A stretch of DNA of 64,000 bases from assembly GCA_024809215.1 (NCBI GenBank), contig JANUBW010000005.1, forward strand, positions 372,001 through 436,000, read 5' to 3'. The DNA is from Niastella sp. OAS944. GTDB lineage: Bacteria > Bacteroidota > Bacteroidia > Chitinophagales > Chitinophagaceae. The notes under the pieces were generated by a model. That model did not search any database, was not told the origin of the DNA, and worked only from the letters and a program-made list of their open reading frames with translations. The position numbers and the translations under genes were made by a program. Shown here one piece after another: positions 35,282-45,600 of this stretch. Each line of letters begins with the position of its first letter. Position 1 is the stretch's first letter.

Positions 35282-36067
35282 TCAGCTGAATTTGGGGGCT
35301 TTCCATTCAAGGGTGTGTCGGTCGTCGGGTGAAGGTCTGCTAACACTGTTCATACCACGATTCTTTCTAAAGAAGGCATCGTTGCCAAACCAATCGGGTA
35401 AACCAAAAGGCAGATCGAGGTGTGGAATGGCCGCATAATCCTGCTCGGCAAACTTAGCGCCATATAAAGGCAGGTTGGTAGTTGCGCCATCATCGGGTGT
35501 AATAATATCACGCAACCCGGTTACCACGCGGTTCCAATCGGTAAGCATTTTCTTTTCGCCTGCTGCACCACCGGAGTGATAGCTGGGGTGATAAGTTTCA
35601 AACACCTTGATGTTACCTTTTGTATCCCATAACTGCACCGCTTTTTGTGCAACAGCGCCAAAGGCCACCACGGCTTGCAGCGAAGGCTTTTTCAGCATGT
35701 TGAATAACTTATTACGCCAGGCGGTAAGCTCCGGGCGGCTTATGAGTTTTATGCCATCGCTAAGATGGCTGGGGAATAATGCATACGCAAATCCATTAAG
35801 GCAAACATATGATTGGGTAAGACCAATTTTATTCAGAAAGCCCTGTACCCGCTGGCCGGCATTACCAACGAGGTTTCTGCCAGCTATACGTTCCGTTGGG
35901 CCGGGGTCAGAAGCAACACAAATGATCTTTGCACTGCCATCGAGCCGGCCACGATAAAATACCGGCCCCCAATCGTACCAAAAATGTTCTTTGATTGCAT
36001 CATGATCGGGCAACGCGGCGAAGTGTTTAGCAAACGCAACACCAGGCCCTTTGTCAAATTGGAGCAT
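35282..36067 (-). CDS. Uracil-DNA glycosylase superfamily protein
   Basis: A 261-residue protein with the UDG fold. The active-site region reads KIICVASDPGPTERIAGRN (about residues 45-65), a family 4/5-like form of GEAPG, and the C-terminal motif is ETYHPSYHSGG, with the conserved His. FGAVAQKAVQLWDTKG in between fits the core. It may remove uracil from DNA, but many Bacteroidota members are uncharacterised. It is transcribed with the amidohydrolase gene (1-base spacing). Confidence 0.85.
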   Translation of the reverse strand: MLQFDKGPGVAFAKHFAALPDHDAIKEHFWYDWGPVFYRGRLDGSAKIICVASDPGPTERIAGRNLVGNAGQRVQGFLNKIGLTQSYVCLNGFAYALFPSHLSDGIKLISRPELTAWRNKLFNMLKKPSLQAVVAFGAVAQKAVQLWDTKGNIKVFETYHPSYHSGGAAGEKKMLTDWNRVVTGLRDIITPDDGATTNLPLYGAKFAEQDYAAIPHLDLPFGLPDWFGNDAFFRKNRGMNSVSRPSPDDRHTLEWKAPKFS

Positions 36068-36118
36068 TGTCTATTAAGTTTGACGGTGATAAAATGAAGC
36101 GGGTGCGGATGAAAAAAT

Positions 36119-36210
36119 CAGTTACCGGTTACCAGTTACCTGTTGCCGGGAAATACAAATAGATTAAGGGCCGAGCCCCGGGAAACCGGAAACAGGGAAC
36201 CGGGAACAGG
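36119..36210. repeat. Fold-back heptad repeat (CAGTTAC / AAACCGG), copy B
   Basis: Left arm: cagttac, cggttac, cagttac, ctgttgc (36119-36146). Right arm: aaaccgg, aaacagg, gaaccgg, gaacagg (36183-36210). The loop begins gaaatacaaa and ends ggccgagcccc, as in the copy at 32141. It lies upstream of the UDG-like gene. Confidence 0.85.
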
Positions 36211-36335
36211 TTCGCTAGTTCATTAAAAGATGTAGGCCGTGGATGGGAATCTTAGTTAGCTAAGCTACTAACTTGTTAGTTTTATTTCAACCGTAGTTTT
36301 ACTGATTTTCGTTATGATATTAATGAAAACACCTA

Positions 36336-38000
36336 TCAGTCATCGTTCCCCTTGCTTTCGAAAGAGCTGAATACGGCCGTGTTTGAGGTGGGCGTTCCGT
36401 TTGATGTAGCGTACATAGCATACATACAGCCTACAAAGCCACCAGCAGTTTGTGTGCTTAGGAATTTTGCATCAACACCTTCTTTTAACAGGCGCCAAAC
36501 GGGGCTGCCTTTTTCGGCAAAGTAGAATGAATAGGCATCGCCGTTTGTTTGAATCCTTAACTGCAACGGAAGCTGACTGCTGGTTTGTATTTTAAATGTT
36601 TCTAACAATTGTGGTTTGCCGTCTGCACTACCCGGGCCTTTGAATAACTGTACTACCGGCTGGTTATTAACCATCGACTGACAGAGATAATAATAATGAG
36701 TTTCGTTTTGAAATACTATGAGGCCGGCCTTTTCATTTTCACTGGCTGGAGTAAACGATAACGCAGTAGCAGCATAACCGCGTAGATGCGATTGCCGGTA
36801 ACCGATAAATGCAGGATTGCCTTTATCCTGCACCGTTAAAGGTTTTAGTTGCATAGTAAGCAACCCGGATACGCTATTGATGTGGTACCAGGGTTCACGC
36901 ACTGTGCGTATAAACTGGTACCTGTTGCTTAGTGTAGTGGTTTTGAAATTATCTTTAAAATGAAAATCGGTGCTATAAGGCAATGGAGTTTTTGCACTAA
37001 CGTTTGGAAAACTTATTTTAGCAGGCACGGGCTCATTACTGTTTAAGATGATGGGCCAGCCATCTTTCCATTCCACCTTTGTCATAAACGTTTCGCGCCC
37101 TGTATTGTAATGATTGCCGGTATAAGGCCGGCAACCAAGGAATACGGCGTACCAGTTGCCATCGCTGGCATTCACCAGGTCTGCATGGCCTGTTGATGTT
37201 ACTGGGCGTTTGCGGTTGCCATCTAAAGTTCGCTGGGTAAGAATAGGATTGTCTTTATAGGGTTCATAGGGACCATCTACTTTTTTGCTGCGAAAGATCA
37301 CTTCTGAATGATTAAACTCGGTACCACCCTCGGCACACATTAAAAAATAGTAACCTTCTTTTTTGAAAATATGCGGCCCCTCAATCCAAACAGGTTTCTT
37401 CGTAATATCTGTACCGCCGTTCACCAATAGTTTTTCTTCACCAGTCGTTTGCAGGGTTGCCAGGTCAACTTCGTATAGCCTTATGGTACGATGCCCATCG
37501 TATTGGGGTTTATTATCGGTGGCCTCGCTGTTATATACAATGTATGCTTTTCCGTTATCGTCAAAGAACATGGAAGGGTCAATACCTTTTACCGCTGGTA
37601 AGAACACAGGATTACTCCAGCCGTTCTTTGGATTTTTTGTTGTAATGATAAAGTTGCCGCCTTTGCCTACGTTGGTACAGGTAATGTAAAAAGTGCCTTT
37701 ATAGAAGCGGATGGAAGGGGCATATAAGCCGCCATTGCCAATAGGATCGCCATCGAGATCGAGTTGTTCGGGCCGGTCCATGGCAAAACCCAGTTGTTCC
37801 CAATTCACCAGGTCGTTGCTTTTAAAGACGGGCAGGCCGGGATAATATACAAACGTAGAGTTTACCAGGTAGTAATCGTTGCCCGCCCGGCAAATAGATG
37901 GATCGGGATAGAAGCCGGCGAGGATGGGGTTGTTGACCTTTGCGGTTTGAGCCTGGAGTTGTTGACAGATAACCAGGGTTGCTAGAAGGATTCTTTTCAT
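36336..38000 (-). CDS. Glycoside hydrolase family 43 protein (beta-xylosidase/arabinofuranosidase-like)
   Basis: A 554-residue secreted enzyme (signal peptide MKRILLATLVICQQLQAQ). The five-bladed propeller carries the GH43 catalytic set: general base Asp in AGFYPDPSICRAG, a pKa-modulating Asp in GIDPSMFFDDNGKAYI and the acid Glu in WIEGPHIFKKEGYY. The C-terminal 200 residues are a beta-sandwich of the GH43 C2 type. It should release xylose or arabinose from xylo-oligosaccharides in the periplasm. It follows the GH10 gene by 261 bp with a terminator between, so it may have its own promoter. Start at 38000 is chosen over 38021. Confidence 0.93.
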   Translation of the reverse strand: MKRILLATLVICQQLQAQTAKVNNPILAGFYPDPSICRAGNDYYLVNSTFVYYPGLPVFKSNDLVNWEQLGFAMDRPEQLDLDGDPIGNGGLYAPSIRFYKGTFYITCTNVGKGGNFIITTKNPKNGWSNPVFLPAVKGIDPSMFFDDNGKAYIVYNSEATDNKPQYDGHRTIRLYEVDLATLQTTGEEKLLVNGGTDITKKPVWIEGPHIFKKEGYYFLMCAEGGTEFNHSEVIFRSKKVDGPYEPYKDNPILTQRTLDGNRKRPVTSTGHADLVNASDGNWYAVFLGCRPYTGNHYNTGRETFMTKVEWKDGWPIILNSNEPVPAKISFPNVSAKTPLPYSTDFHFKDNFKTTTLSNRYQFIRTVREPWYHINSVSGLLTMQLKPLTVQDKGNPAFIGYRQSHLRGYAATALSFTPASENEKAGLIVFQNETHYYYLCQSMVNNQPVVQLFKGPGSADGKPQLLETFKIQTSSQLPLQLRIQTNGDAYSFYFAEKGSPVWRLLKEGVDAKFLSTQTAGGFVGCMYAMYATSNGTPTSNTAVFSSFESKGNDD

Positions 38001-38094
38001 TGACAAGTAGTGGTAGTTCATGCTAATTTACGAAAGAAAGGGAAGACCTGTAGGTTCGCCATTTGAGCTTGCTTAATTATTAGGTTTTTGCGAT

Positions 38095-38127
38095 CCTGAC
38101 AGGTCGACTAATAGCAGACCTGTCAGG
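38095..38127. repeat. CCTGACAGGTC inverted repeat (REP-like palindrome)
   Basis: cctgacaggtc and gacctgtcagg form a perfect 11-bp stem with an 11-base loop. Further partial copies (gacctgtagg near 38045, ggaccttacaggtc near 38165, aacctgtcag at 38196) lie in the same spacer, so this gap is a cluster of acctgtcagg units. Confidence 0.75.
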
Positions 38128-38194
38128 TCCAAGACAACATTCTAAAAATGCATGACCCGATGATGGACCTTACAGGTCTTGCCTATTAAACAAA

Positions 38195-38242
38195 AAACCT
38201 GTCAGAACAGGGCACGGCTTAGGCACTCTGCCCTAACAGGTT
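38195..38242 (-). terminator. Terminator after the GH10 gene
   Basis: Nested stems: aacctgt / acaggtt outside and cagggca / tgccct inside. On the minus strand it is followed by TTTTTTG (complement of 38191-38197). It starts 20 bases after the GH10 stop codon. Confidence 0.8.
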
Positions 38243-38261
38243 GGTTGCTCATCCCCCGTTT

Positions 38262-39923
38262 TTACTTTAACTGCAGCCCGGTAAGGAGCCCGGTGTATGC
38301 TTGTTTTTTATTATAACTTTCATCCCACAGCAAGGGGTAATCTTTTGTATGGTATGGTAACCGGTTGCGTAACCAGCTATCAGAATCGCTCACGCCCCAC
38401 ACGGTTATACCATAACGTTGCGCCTCTGGCACATTACGAATGTAGGATTCTGCCACATACTGATATTTAGCAGCCTGCTGCGGCAACATGGTTGGTGTTA
38501 AAACAAAATTGGCAGTCTCGGGATTGGTTTGTTCGCCCAGGTTCACACTTATATCTATCTCTGTGATCTTTACCAGCAAGCCTAATTGCGCCATTTTCAA
38601 AATGGCATTATCAATACCGGTAGTTGGCGTTTGGTAACTCATGTGCATTTGCAACCCTACCCCATGTATTGGCACGCCGGCTGATTTTAACCGTTTTATC
38701 AATGCAATAAGACTATCGAGTTTGCGGCCATTGCTTTCATGCGCATAGTCGTTCAGGAATAATTTAGCGGTTGGGTCGGCAGCATGGGCATAACGGAAGG
38801 CCTTGGCCACCATGCTATCGCCATTGGCTACTTTTTTCTTTGATGCGTCCCGGTCGCCCAGGTAATCGCCCCAAAAGAAGGCGTCGCTGGCACTGGTGCC
38901 GGAGCGTACAGCGCCGGTATCATCCAACGGTTCGTTCACCACATCCCAGGCATGTACCTTGTCTTTAAAGTGGGTAACCGAAGCTGTGATCCAGTTCTTT
39001 AAAGTGGTATCAACACGGTATTGTTGCAGGGCAAAGGTAGCACCCGAAGCGGGCGGATTGGCCAGGGTTACGCTTACACTGTCTACATAATAGGTATTGG
39101 GTATTTTACCCAAATCGAATACAACGCGTTTGCTGGTGCCATCAGCAGTAAATTTCCACTCATAAGGCGCCCAGCTTGTTGTAATTGAAAAGTTACCAGA
39201 ATACTGAGAAGCTGCCCCAAGCATGGTCGACAGCCTGAACTGTCCGCCGGCAGCGGCAGCTTTAGCGTAAAAGCGAACTTTATATTCAGTGCCGGTTGTC
39301 GTGGTTATGGGATCGCTTGCTATTTGCAAACTCCATTCGTTGTTGGGACTAAGCGTAGGGGTTGCCGCTTTTAACGAAGTGCTACCCTCATACATTTCAC
39401 CGGCAGCAGTGCCGGCACTTATGTATGCGGTACCATTCTTTATTTCCCAGTTAGCAAATGGCGTACCGCTGCCTGCAGCCTCAAAGGTGCCGTTTACCAT
39501 AATACTGGGGTTCGGCGTTGCCACCCCTGCATTTACCAATGAGCGTAAATAATTACCATTGTTATTTTGGAACCAGCACAACGTATGCCCATATACATCT
39601 AAACCGGCAGCTTTCGCTTTGCTTACAAAATCATCGGCTTTGGCAAAGTTGTAAATGCCACCGCTTTGTACAATAGCCCCGTGTTTCATTACATAACCGG
39701 CAGTAACGTTAGAAAATTCCGATTTTATGATGTCGGCATATTTGCCACCGGCAATAAATTCTTCGTACCCAACGCCAACGCCTAACGGAAACGGTGCTGC
39801 GGACTTCAGGGTAAGGGAAAGATCGGCATCGATGGTATCGGGATCGTAATTAATATCTTTCCGGCAGCTTGCAATGCACAACGCAACCAAAGTGCCAGAC
39901 CATAATATATTAAGTAGTTTCAT
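38262..39923 (-). CDS. GH10 endo-1,4-beta-xylanase, lipoprotein, with inserted CBM
   Basis: A 553-residue surface lipoprotein (lipobox with Cys at residue 20, CIASC). The GH10 barrel begins at FPLGVGVGYEEF (residue 47) with YGHTLCWFQNN, is interrupted at about residues 145-300 by a CBM4/9-like beta-sandwich (NGTFEAAGSGTPFANWEIK onward), and resumes with the acid/base Glu in WDVVNEPLDD and the nucleophile Glu in KITEIDIS. The CBM insertion in the barrel is a known arrangement in xylan utilisation loci of Bacteroidota. It cuts internal bonds of the xylan backbone at the cell surface. The gene is 20 bp after the IPT protein gene. Confidence 0.95.
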   Translation of the reverse strand: MKLLNILWSGTLVALCIASCRKDINYDPDTIDADLSLTLKSAAPFPLGVGVGYEEFIAGGKYADIIKSEFSNVTAGYVMKHGAIVQSGGIYNFAKADDFVSKAKAAGLDVYGHTLCWFQNNNGNYLRSLVNAGVATPNPSIMVNGTFEAAGSGTPFANWEIKNGTAYISAGTAAGEMYEGSTSLKAATPTLSPNNEWSLQIASDPITTTTGTEYKVRFYAKAAAAGGQFRLSTMLGAASQYSGNFSITTSWAPYEWKFTADGTSKRVVFDLGKIPNTYYVDSVSVTLANPPASGATFALQQYRVDTTLKNWITASVTHFKDKVHAWDVVNEPLDDTGAVRSGTSASDAFFWGDYLGDRDASKKKVANGDSMVAKAFRYAHAADPTAKLFLNDYAHESNGRKLDSLIALIKRLKSAGVPIHGVGLQMHMSYQTPTTGIDNAILKMAQLGLLVKITEIDISVNLGEQTNPETANFVLTPTMLPQQAAKYQYVAESYIRNVPEAQRYGITVWGVSDSDSWLRNRLPYHTKDYPLLWDESYNKKQAYTGLLTGLQLK

Positions 39924-39943
39924 TGTAATACGTTTTGTTGTTA

Positions 39944-41056
39944 TCAGTTCTTTTCCCAGGCAAACCGCACATTATCGATATTCGCTTCCATTGGATTGCT
40001 CTTATTGGGAAAATGGAATTTCACGGTGATTATTTTAGAAGGCGTTGGCGTTGTTGAACCGCCGCCGTAACTATCGAGCATTTCCGTTAGCGGAATGGCA
40101 ATGGTATTCCAGCCCGTGCCATTTATACTAACAGTCTTTGCATAATTGTTTTTGGGTGAAGTAGCCACTTCTTCAACAATCGCCTGAATTTGGGTACCTG
40201 TTTTGCCGTTGTTATTTATATCGAACTTAAGAATGGTTTTTTCTTTTGCAGATGTCATACCAAACGTTTTATCGGCGGTAGTGTTGGGGTATGTTGAAAT
40301 GCCGCCATAACCAGCCGTGCCCGATTGGTTAGAGATCATTTTTATAAAGTTGCCCGATAAAGGATCGGGATTAGAGCTGGCAATCGCTTTTCCGGTTATA
40401 TCGCCATAGCCATACCAGGAGTTGCCATTGGGACTTAAACCTGCGCCATCAAAATCGGCTATCAGGTAAGCTCTTTCTCCCACGGTAAGCGCACCGGCGC
40501 TGTATGATGTGCCGCCTGCAGTTACTACTGACAGCAATCCTGAAACTGCGCCTACAGGGATAACTATTTTCGTGGTGAACCGGCTCGAAGAATCTATTAT
40601 GATCGCTTTCTTGGTACCAATATAAATGGCGTTTATGTTTACAAACATTTTACCGGTAATGGTTATGGTATCGCCGGGCGGCGCATTACCTGGTGTAAAG
40701 CTGTTGATAGCCGGTGCAGGCTGCAACACGGTAAAATCAACGGTTGACGTTATACCGGCCCTGTTGGTAATAGTAATGGGTTGCGAACCATAGCGGGCAT
40801 TTGTTGGCACCGTTGTAAATAACGAACCCGATGTATTGAACACCGAACTGAACGAGGCAACTGTTGTGTCGAATTTTATCGATACAATATCATCCATATC
40901 GCTTCCGGTGATAGTAATAAATGTTTCGGGTAATGCCGAGGCCGGACTTACCGATAAATTACCGGGTGTATGAACTGTTTCATCTTTTTTACAACCTGTA
41001 TATAGTGTAGTTGCCAGTGTGCAAAGCACTGTACAAACTAAAATATGTTTCTTCAT
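39944..41056 (-). CDS. IPT/TIG surface glycan-binding lipoprotein
   Basis: A 370-residue lipoprotein (signal ending TTLYTGC). Two IPT/TIG immunoglobulin-like domains (about residues 35-110 and 112-190; motifs ITGSDMDDIVSIKF and ITGKMFVNINAIYIG) are followed by a C-terminal beta-sandwich (about 195-370) with aromatic residues (NSWYGYGDITG) that probably binds the polysaccharide. In position, downstream of SusD and before the glycanase, it is a SusE/F-type or SGBP accessory protein for xylan. Gaps are 18 and 20 bp, so it is tightly in the operon. Confidence 0.88.
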   Translation of the reverse strand: MKKHILVCTVLCTLATTLYTGCKKDETVHTPGNLSVSPASALPETFITITGSDMDDIVSIKFDTTVASFSSVFNTSGSLFTTVPTNARYGSQPITITNRAGITSTVDFTVLQPAPAINSFTPGNAPPGDTITITGKMFVNINAIYIGTKKAIIIDSSSRFTTKIVIPVGAVSGLLSVVTAGGTSYSAGALTVGERAYLIADFDGAGLSPNGNSWYGYGDITGKAIASSNPDPLSGNFIKMISNQSGTAGYGGISTYPNTTADKTFGMTSAKEKTILKFDINNNGKTGTQIQAIVEEVATSPKNNYAKTVSINGTGWNTIAIPLTEMLDSYGGGSTTPTPSKIITVKFHFPNKSNPMEANIDNVRFAWEKN

Positions 41057-41074
41057 ATTGGCCAGATTTTCTGA

Positions 41075-42646
41075 TTAATAATAACCAACTGGGTTTTCTG
41101 CCAGTTTGGGATCTATATCTATTTCCGATTGTGGTATAGGGAACAACAACATATTGGCGGTTACATTGATCTTATTGGTAATAACCGGACCGCTGCCGCA
41201 CCAGCTATCGAACAAGCCTCTTTCGGTATTGCTTAACCTTAGTAATGCCTGATCCTGTGGCAAACGCAATATGTCGTACCAATACTGGCCTTCAAAGGCA
41301 AACTCCAATCGTCTTTCCCTTAACAGATCATCGGTTGTTATGGAGGTTACAGGCAAACTACTTAAACCGGCCCTTGTACGTACCCGCATAAATTGCGCAA
41401 TGGCCACGGGATCGCTGGTAGAAGTACCATTGCCTATTTCTGCTTCAACATAAGTGAGCAATACATCGGCATAACGGATCATATACGTATTTATTCCGGT
41501 GCTCATATTATAAGCGCCGCCGGTAGCCGCATTGTCTTCATAATTACCAACCACGTATTTTTTAACATTGGCGCCGGTCTTCGATTTACAGCTGGGATAA
41601 GTATAACCACCTTTTGCAGTCAGCAACTCCGGATAATAATCATTGGCGCGCATATAGGTCACTTTTCTACGAGCGTCACCAGCGATGGAATCGCGTTGCA
41701 GATCAATGCTGGGTTTAAAACTTCCCCAGCCATCGGTGCTACCCGTTAATTCCTGGCCATAGGGTGCGCAATAAGCCTGGGTAACATTGCCGGTACCGTA
41801 AGCCCCATCGGCATTACTGGCCACCCATTGCAGCGCAAAAATGCTTTCCTTATTATTATTGTTACGGGTGTAAAACAGGTCTTCAAACTTCTCAACTAAA
41901 CCGTAACCATAGGTGCTTTCATTGCTGATGAGCTCCCAGGCCTTGGCTTTTGCTTTGGCAAAATCGTCCATGGTAAGGTATACTTTTGCCAGCATTGCTT
42001 TAGCAGCGCCGCGTGATACGCGACCTTTGGCATTTGATCTCACCGGCAATTGCGTTTCCGCAGCCTGCAGGTCGCTGATGATAAACTTGTACACGTCAGC
42101 AACCAGGTGCCTTGGTATTTGATAGTTCTGCAGGTAATTGTTCGCTTCTGTAACTATGGGTACGGCGCCATAATTGCGCACCAGGTAGAAATAAGCGGCC
42201 GCCCGCATAAAATGACATTCGCCAAGGGCGGTTTTAACCGTACTATCGGGCAATACCGCTGCATTGTTGTTAACATTGTTTATAATGGCATTGGCCTGCC
42301 CCACTACAGCATATAACGCCGCCCAGCCTTTGGCGAGGTATTCATTACTCTGGGTTACGTTCATATTCTGAAACTGCGTCATGGCCGTATTGGCATCGCC
42401 GGTAGAGTTACCGCTATATACATCGCCAATACTCATGCTATAGGTACAGTTAAAATTGAACCAGGGCGCATTGTACATAGTTGCCGTGGCAGCCTGCACC
42501 TCAGCCGGGGTCTTAAAGAAAGTTTCTGTAGTATATTGTCCTTTGGGCGTTCCGTCGAAAAATGATTTCTTACAGGCAGTTCCAAATACCGATACTGCCA
42601 GCACAACTCCACAAGCCCGGGTTATATTTTTGAAATTTGGCTTCAT
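41075..42646 (-). CDS. SusD/RagB outer-membrane nutrient-binding lipoprotein
   Basis: A 523-residue SusD homologue. Lipobox around VSVFGTAC, then the N-terminal SusD-like region (FKTPAEVQAATATMYNA) with TPR-type helices (QANAIINNVNN, GECHFMRAAAYFYLVRNYG, AKAMLAKVYLTMDDFAKAK) and the C-terminal RagB block (YADVLLTYVEAE, RERRLEFAFEGQYWYDILR, LLFPIPQSEIDIDPKL). It caps the SusC barrel and binds the xylo-oligosaccharide at the surface. Start 42646 is the usual N-terminus; a longer frame overlaps the end of SusC. Confidence 0.96.
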   Translation of the reverse strand: MKPNFKNITRACGVVLAVSVFGTACKKSFFDGTPKGQYTTETFFKTPAEVQAATATMYNAPWFNFNCTYSMSIGDVYSGNSTGDANTAMTQFQNMNVTQSNEYLAKGWAALYAVVGQANAIINNVNNNAAVLPDSTVKTALGECHFMRAAAYFYLVRNYGAVPIVTEANNYLQNYQIPRHLVADVYKFIISDLQAAETQLPVRSNAKGRVSRGAAKAMLAKVYLTMDDFAKAKAKAWELISNESTYGYGLVEKFEDLFYTRNNNNKESIFALQWVASNADGAYGTGNVTQAYCAPYGQELTGSTDGWGSFKPSIDLQRDSIAGDARRKVTYMRANDYYPELLTAKGGYTYPSCKSKTGANVKKYVVGNYEDNAATGGAYNMSTGINTYMIRYADVLLTYVEAEIGNGTSTSDPVAIAQFMRVRTRAGLSSLPVTSITTDDLLRERRLEFAFEGQYWYDILRLPQDQALLRLSNTERGLFDSWCGSGPVITNKINVTANMLLFPIPQSEIDIDPKLAENPVGYY

Positions 42647-42659
42647 CGTTCGTTTGTTT

Positions 42660-45600
42660 TTAGAATTCAACATTAATACCGCCGGTAATAGTTCTTGGCA
42701 CGGGATAACGACCCAAATCAATGCCACTGAGAAATACGTTGCCGTTAACCGGGCCCACTTCAGGATCGTACCCCGAATAGTCGGTGAACGTGTATAGGTT
42801 TTGTACAGAAACGTATGCGCGGATCCTTGAAATGTATTTAAACCTTTTTTGCAGTAATGGAGAAAAATTATATCCCAGGGTTATATTCTGAATTCGCAGG
42901 TAAGTGCCATCTTCGATAAAGCGGTTTGAAATACCCCCATTCTCATTCGGATCGGCATTGGCGTAACGCGGCATGGAAGTGTTGGTGTTCTCAAACGTCC
43001 AGCGGTCTTTTACCGAGGCCATCTGATTGCCCGAACTGGCCGACATGCCTTCACCCCATACACGCGTATAGTTGAAGATATCGTTGCCGTATGTACCGGT
43101 GATAAATATGGTAGCGTCGAAATTCTTATAGCTGAGGTTATTGGTAAAACCAAAAGTGAATTTAGGATTAGGATTGCCAATGATCACACGGTCGTCACCG
43201 TCAATGGCACCGCTTTTATCCTGGTCTCTATATTGTATATCGCCTAAATAAGTTCCGTTCTTTGCATTACGATCATTGCCCGAACGAATGGCTGAAGAAT
43301 ACAATTGTTCAGGTGTTTGAAAAAGCCCTGCCGTTTCATACCCATAAAACAATCCAACAGCCTGGCCAACCACCGTTCTTGTAACGGGCGGGTTACCATT
43401 TACCGACAATACCTGGGTAATGTTGCTTGTTTGGCTGTTGAGCTCCTTAACAATATTCTTGTAATGTGAGAATACCAGGGTGCTTTTCCATTCAATTTTC
43501 GATTGTTTAGGTGTATGATAAATGAAAGAGATATCGTACCCTTTGTTTTGCATCTTACCAAAGTTTACATAAGGTGCGGCTATACCGGCGGTACCACTGT
43601 TGGGGATACCCGTACCGGTAAATGTGGGATATGTTGCAGCAAACAGGAATTTATCACTGATCTTATTGTATACATCTACCGTGATCTCAAACTGGCGGGC
43701 AATACCAAGGTCTATACCAAAGTTGGTTTGCGCCTGGTGTTCCCAGGTAACGTTGGGGTTGGCATAATTGCTAACGTATTGACCCAGGCCGGTACCAAAG
43801 GCCGCTGAGCTGGCAAATGCAGGGCTCAGCGCCGAACCATATACATAGTTAGGTACATTCTGATTACCTATTTCGCCATACCCGGCTCTTAGCTTCAGGT
43901 AATTGACAGTTTCGAATTGTTTAAAGAAGTCTTCGTTTGAAACCGTCCAGGATGCTGACAAACCAGGAAAATAACCAACCTGGTGACCCGGTGCAAATTT
44001 GGAAGTTCGATCGCGGCGCAGATTGGCAGTAAATGAATACCTGTTATCGTAGGTATAAATAATACGGCTGAAGTACGACTCCTGGGTGTTTTGCGCCAGG
44101 TTTTGTGATGAACTGGCAGTTGTAGGATCACCCAGGTTCAACGAGTACAACTCATTACTGGCAAACTTCGAACGCGCCGAAAGCGTTGTATTCGACATAT
44201 ACTTCTGCGCCTCCTGCCCTATCATTACCGAAAGGTCATGTTCTTTAAATCTTTTTTGCCAGTTCACTACATTGCGCCAGTTCCAGTAAGTGGTTTTACC
44301 GTTCTGCACTTTATACGTGTTCAATTCATTAATTGAACGGCCCCAGGTAAAAGTGGGCATAAAGGCATCGCTTAAGTTCCAGTTTAGATCGCTACCGAAA
44401 TCACTCCGGAAGGAGAAGTCTTTTAAAAAGATCGCTTGTACGTAGATGTTGCTTTGTAATTTATTCTTGGTAAGCAGCGTGTGCCAGGTGGTTGCCTGTG
44501 CAACGGGGTTACCGCCGCTCATAGCGCCCAAACCGGTGATATCGCTAGGCCCGCCATAGGTGCCGTCGATATTTTTAACCGGCACATCGGGCGATTGCTG
44601 AATGGCCATAGCGATCACATTACCATAACTGTTGTTTGAGTTATTGGTGAGGGTGATCTTTTGTTCGGTACTGCCATAAGTACCATTGATGCCTAACTTT
44701 AACCAGGGTTTTATTTGGTTATCGATGTTAACACGAATGGTTTTACGCTTGAGGCCTGAACCAATGATGGTACCTTCCTGATCATAATAGTTGCCCGATA
44801 CATAATAGGTAGTACCCAGTTTACCACCCGACAGTGCCAGCTGGTAGTTTTGAACGGCAGAAGACTTGAAGATCTCGCGTTGCCAGTCGGTACCCGAACC
44901 TAACAGATCAACATTGTTGTATTGAGGTTGCCGCTCCTGTCCAATGAAATCGGCAATGCTGTTCTTATAAGAAGCATATCCTTTCAGATCAAGCAGATCG
45001 AGGTATTTTGAAACGGAAGCAACACCATAATAAGCATCAAAAGTGATCTTACCATCACCCGCCTTACCTTTTTTAGTGGTGATGATGATAACCCCATTGG
45101 CGCCCTGGTTACCATAAATAGAAGTAGCCGATGCGTCTTTCAGAATGTCGACCGATAAAATGTCGCTTGGGTTTAAATAGGCCAGCGCACTCATATTCGA
45201 TTCGTTATCGCCTACGAATGAAATAGCGTCTTTATTGAAGTTGCCATTGAGGGGAACTCCATCAATAACATATAGCGGCTCGGTACCACCAAAGGTAGAA
45301 ATACCGCGGATCTTTACCGAAACTCCACCGCCGGGTGCACCTGAGTTTTGGGTAACGGTAACGCCGGAGGCTTTACCCTGCAACATTTGATCGATACCGG
45401 TTTGCGGCAGGTTCTTTAAGTCTTCGGCTTTTATTGAAACTATAGAACTGTTTACATCTTTACGTTTTTGGGTGCCATAACCAATTACCACTACATCATC
45501 GAGGTTGGCGATCTGCGGTTTTAGAATGAACAGGAATTTTGTTTCCTTTCCAATGGTCACCTCCTGTTTTTCGTAACCAACCGCAGAAATGATCAATACT

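Noticed and set aside
38095..38242. Integron or attachment site between GH10 and GH43
   Set aside because: The acctgtcagg units form simple stems and a terminator; no integrase, tRNA or direct-repeat pair is present.
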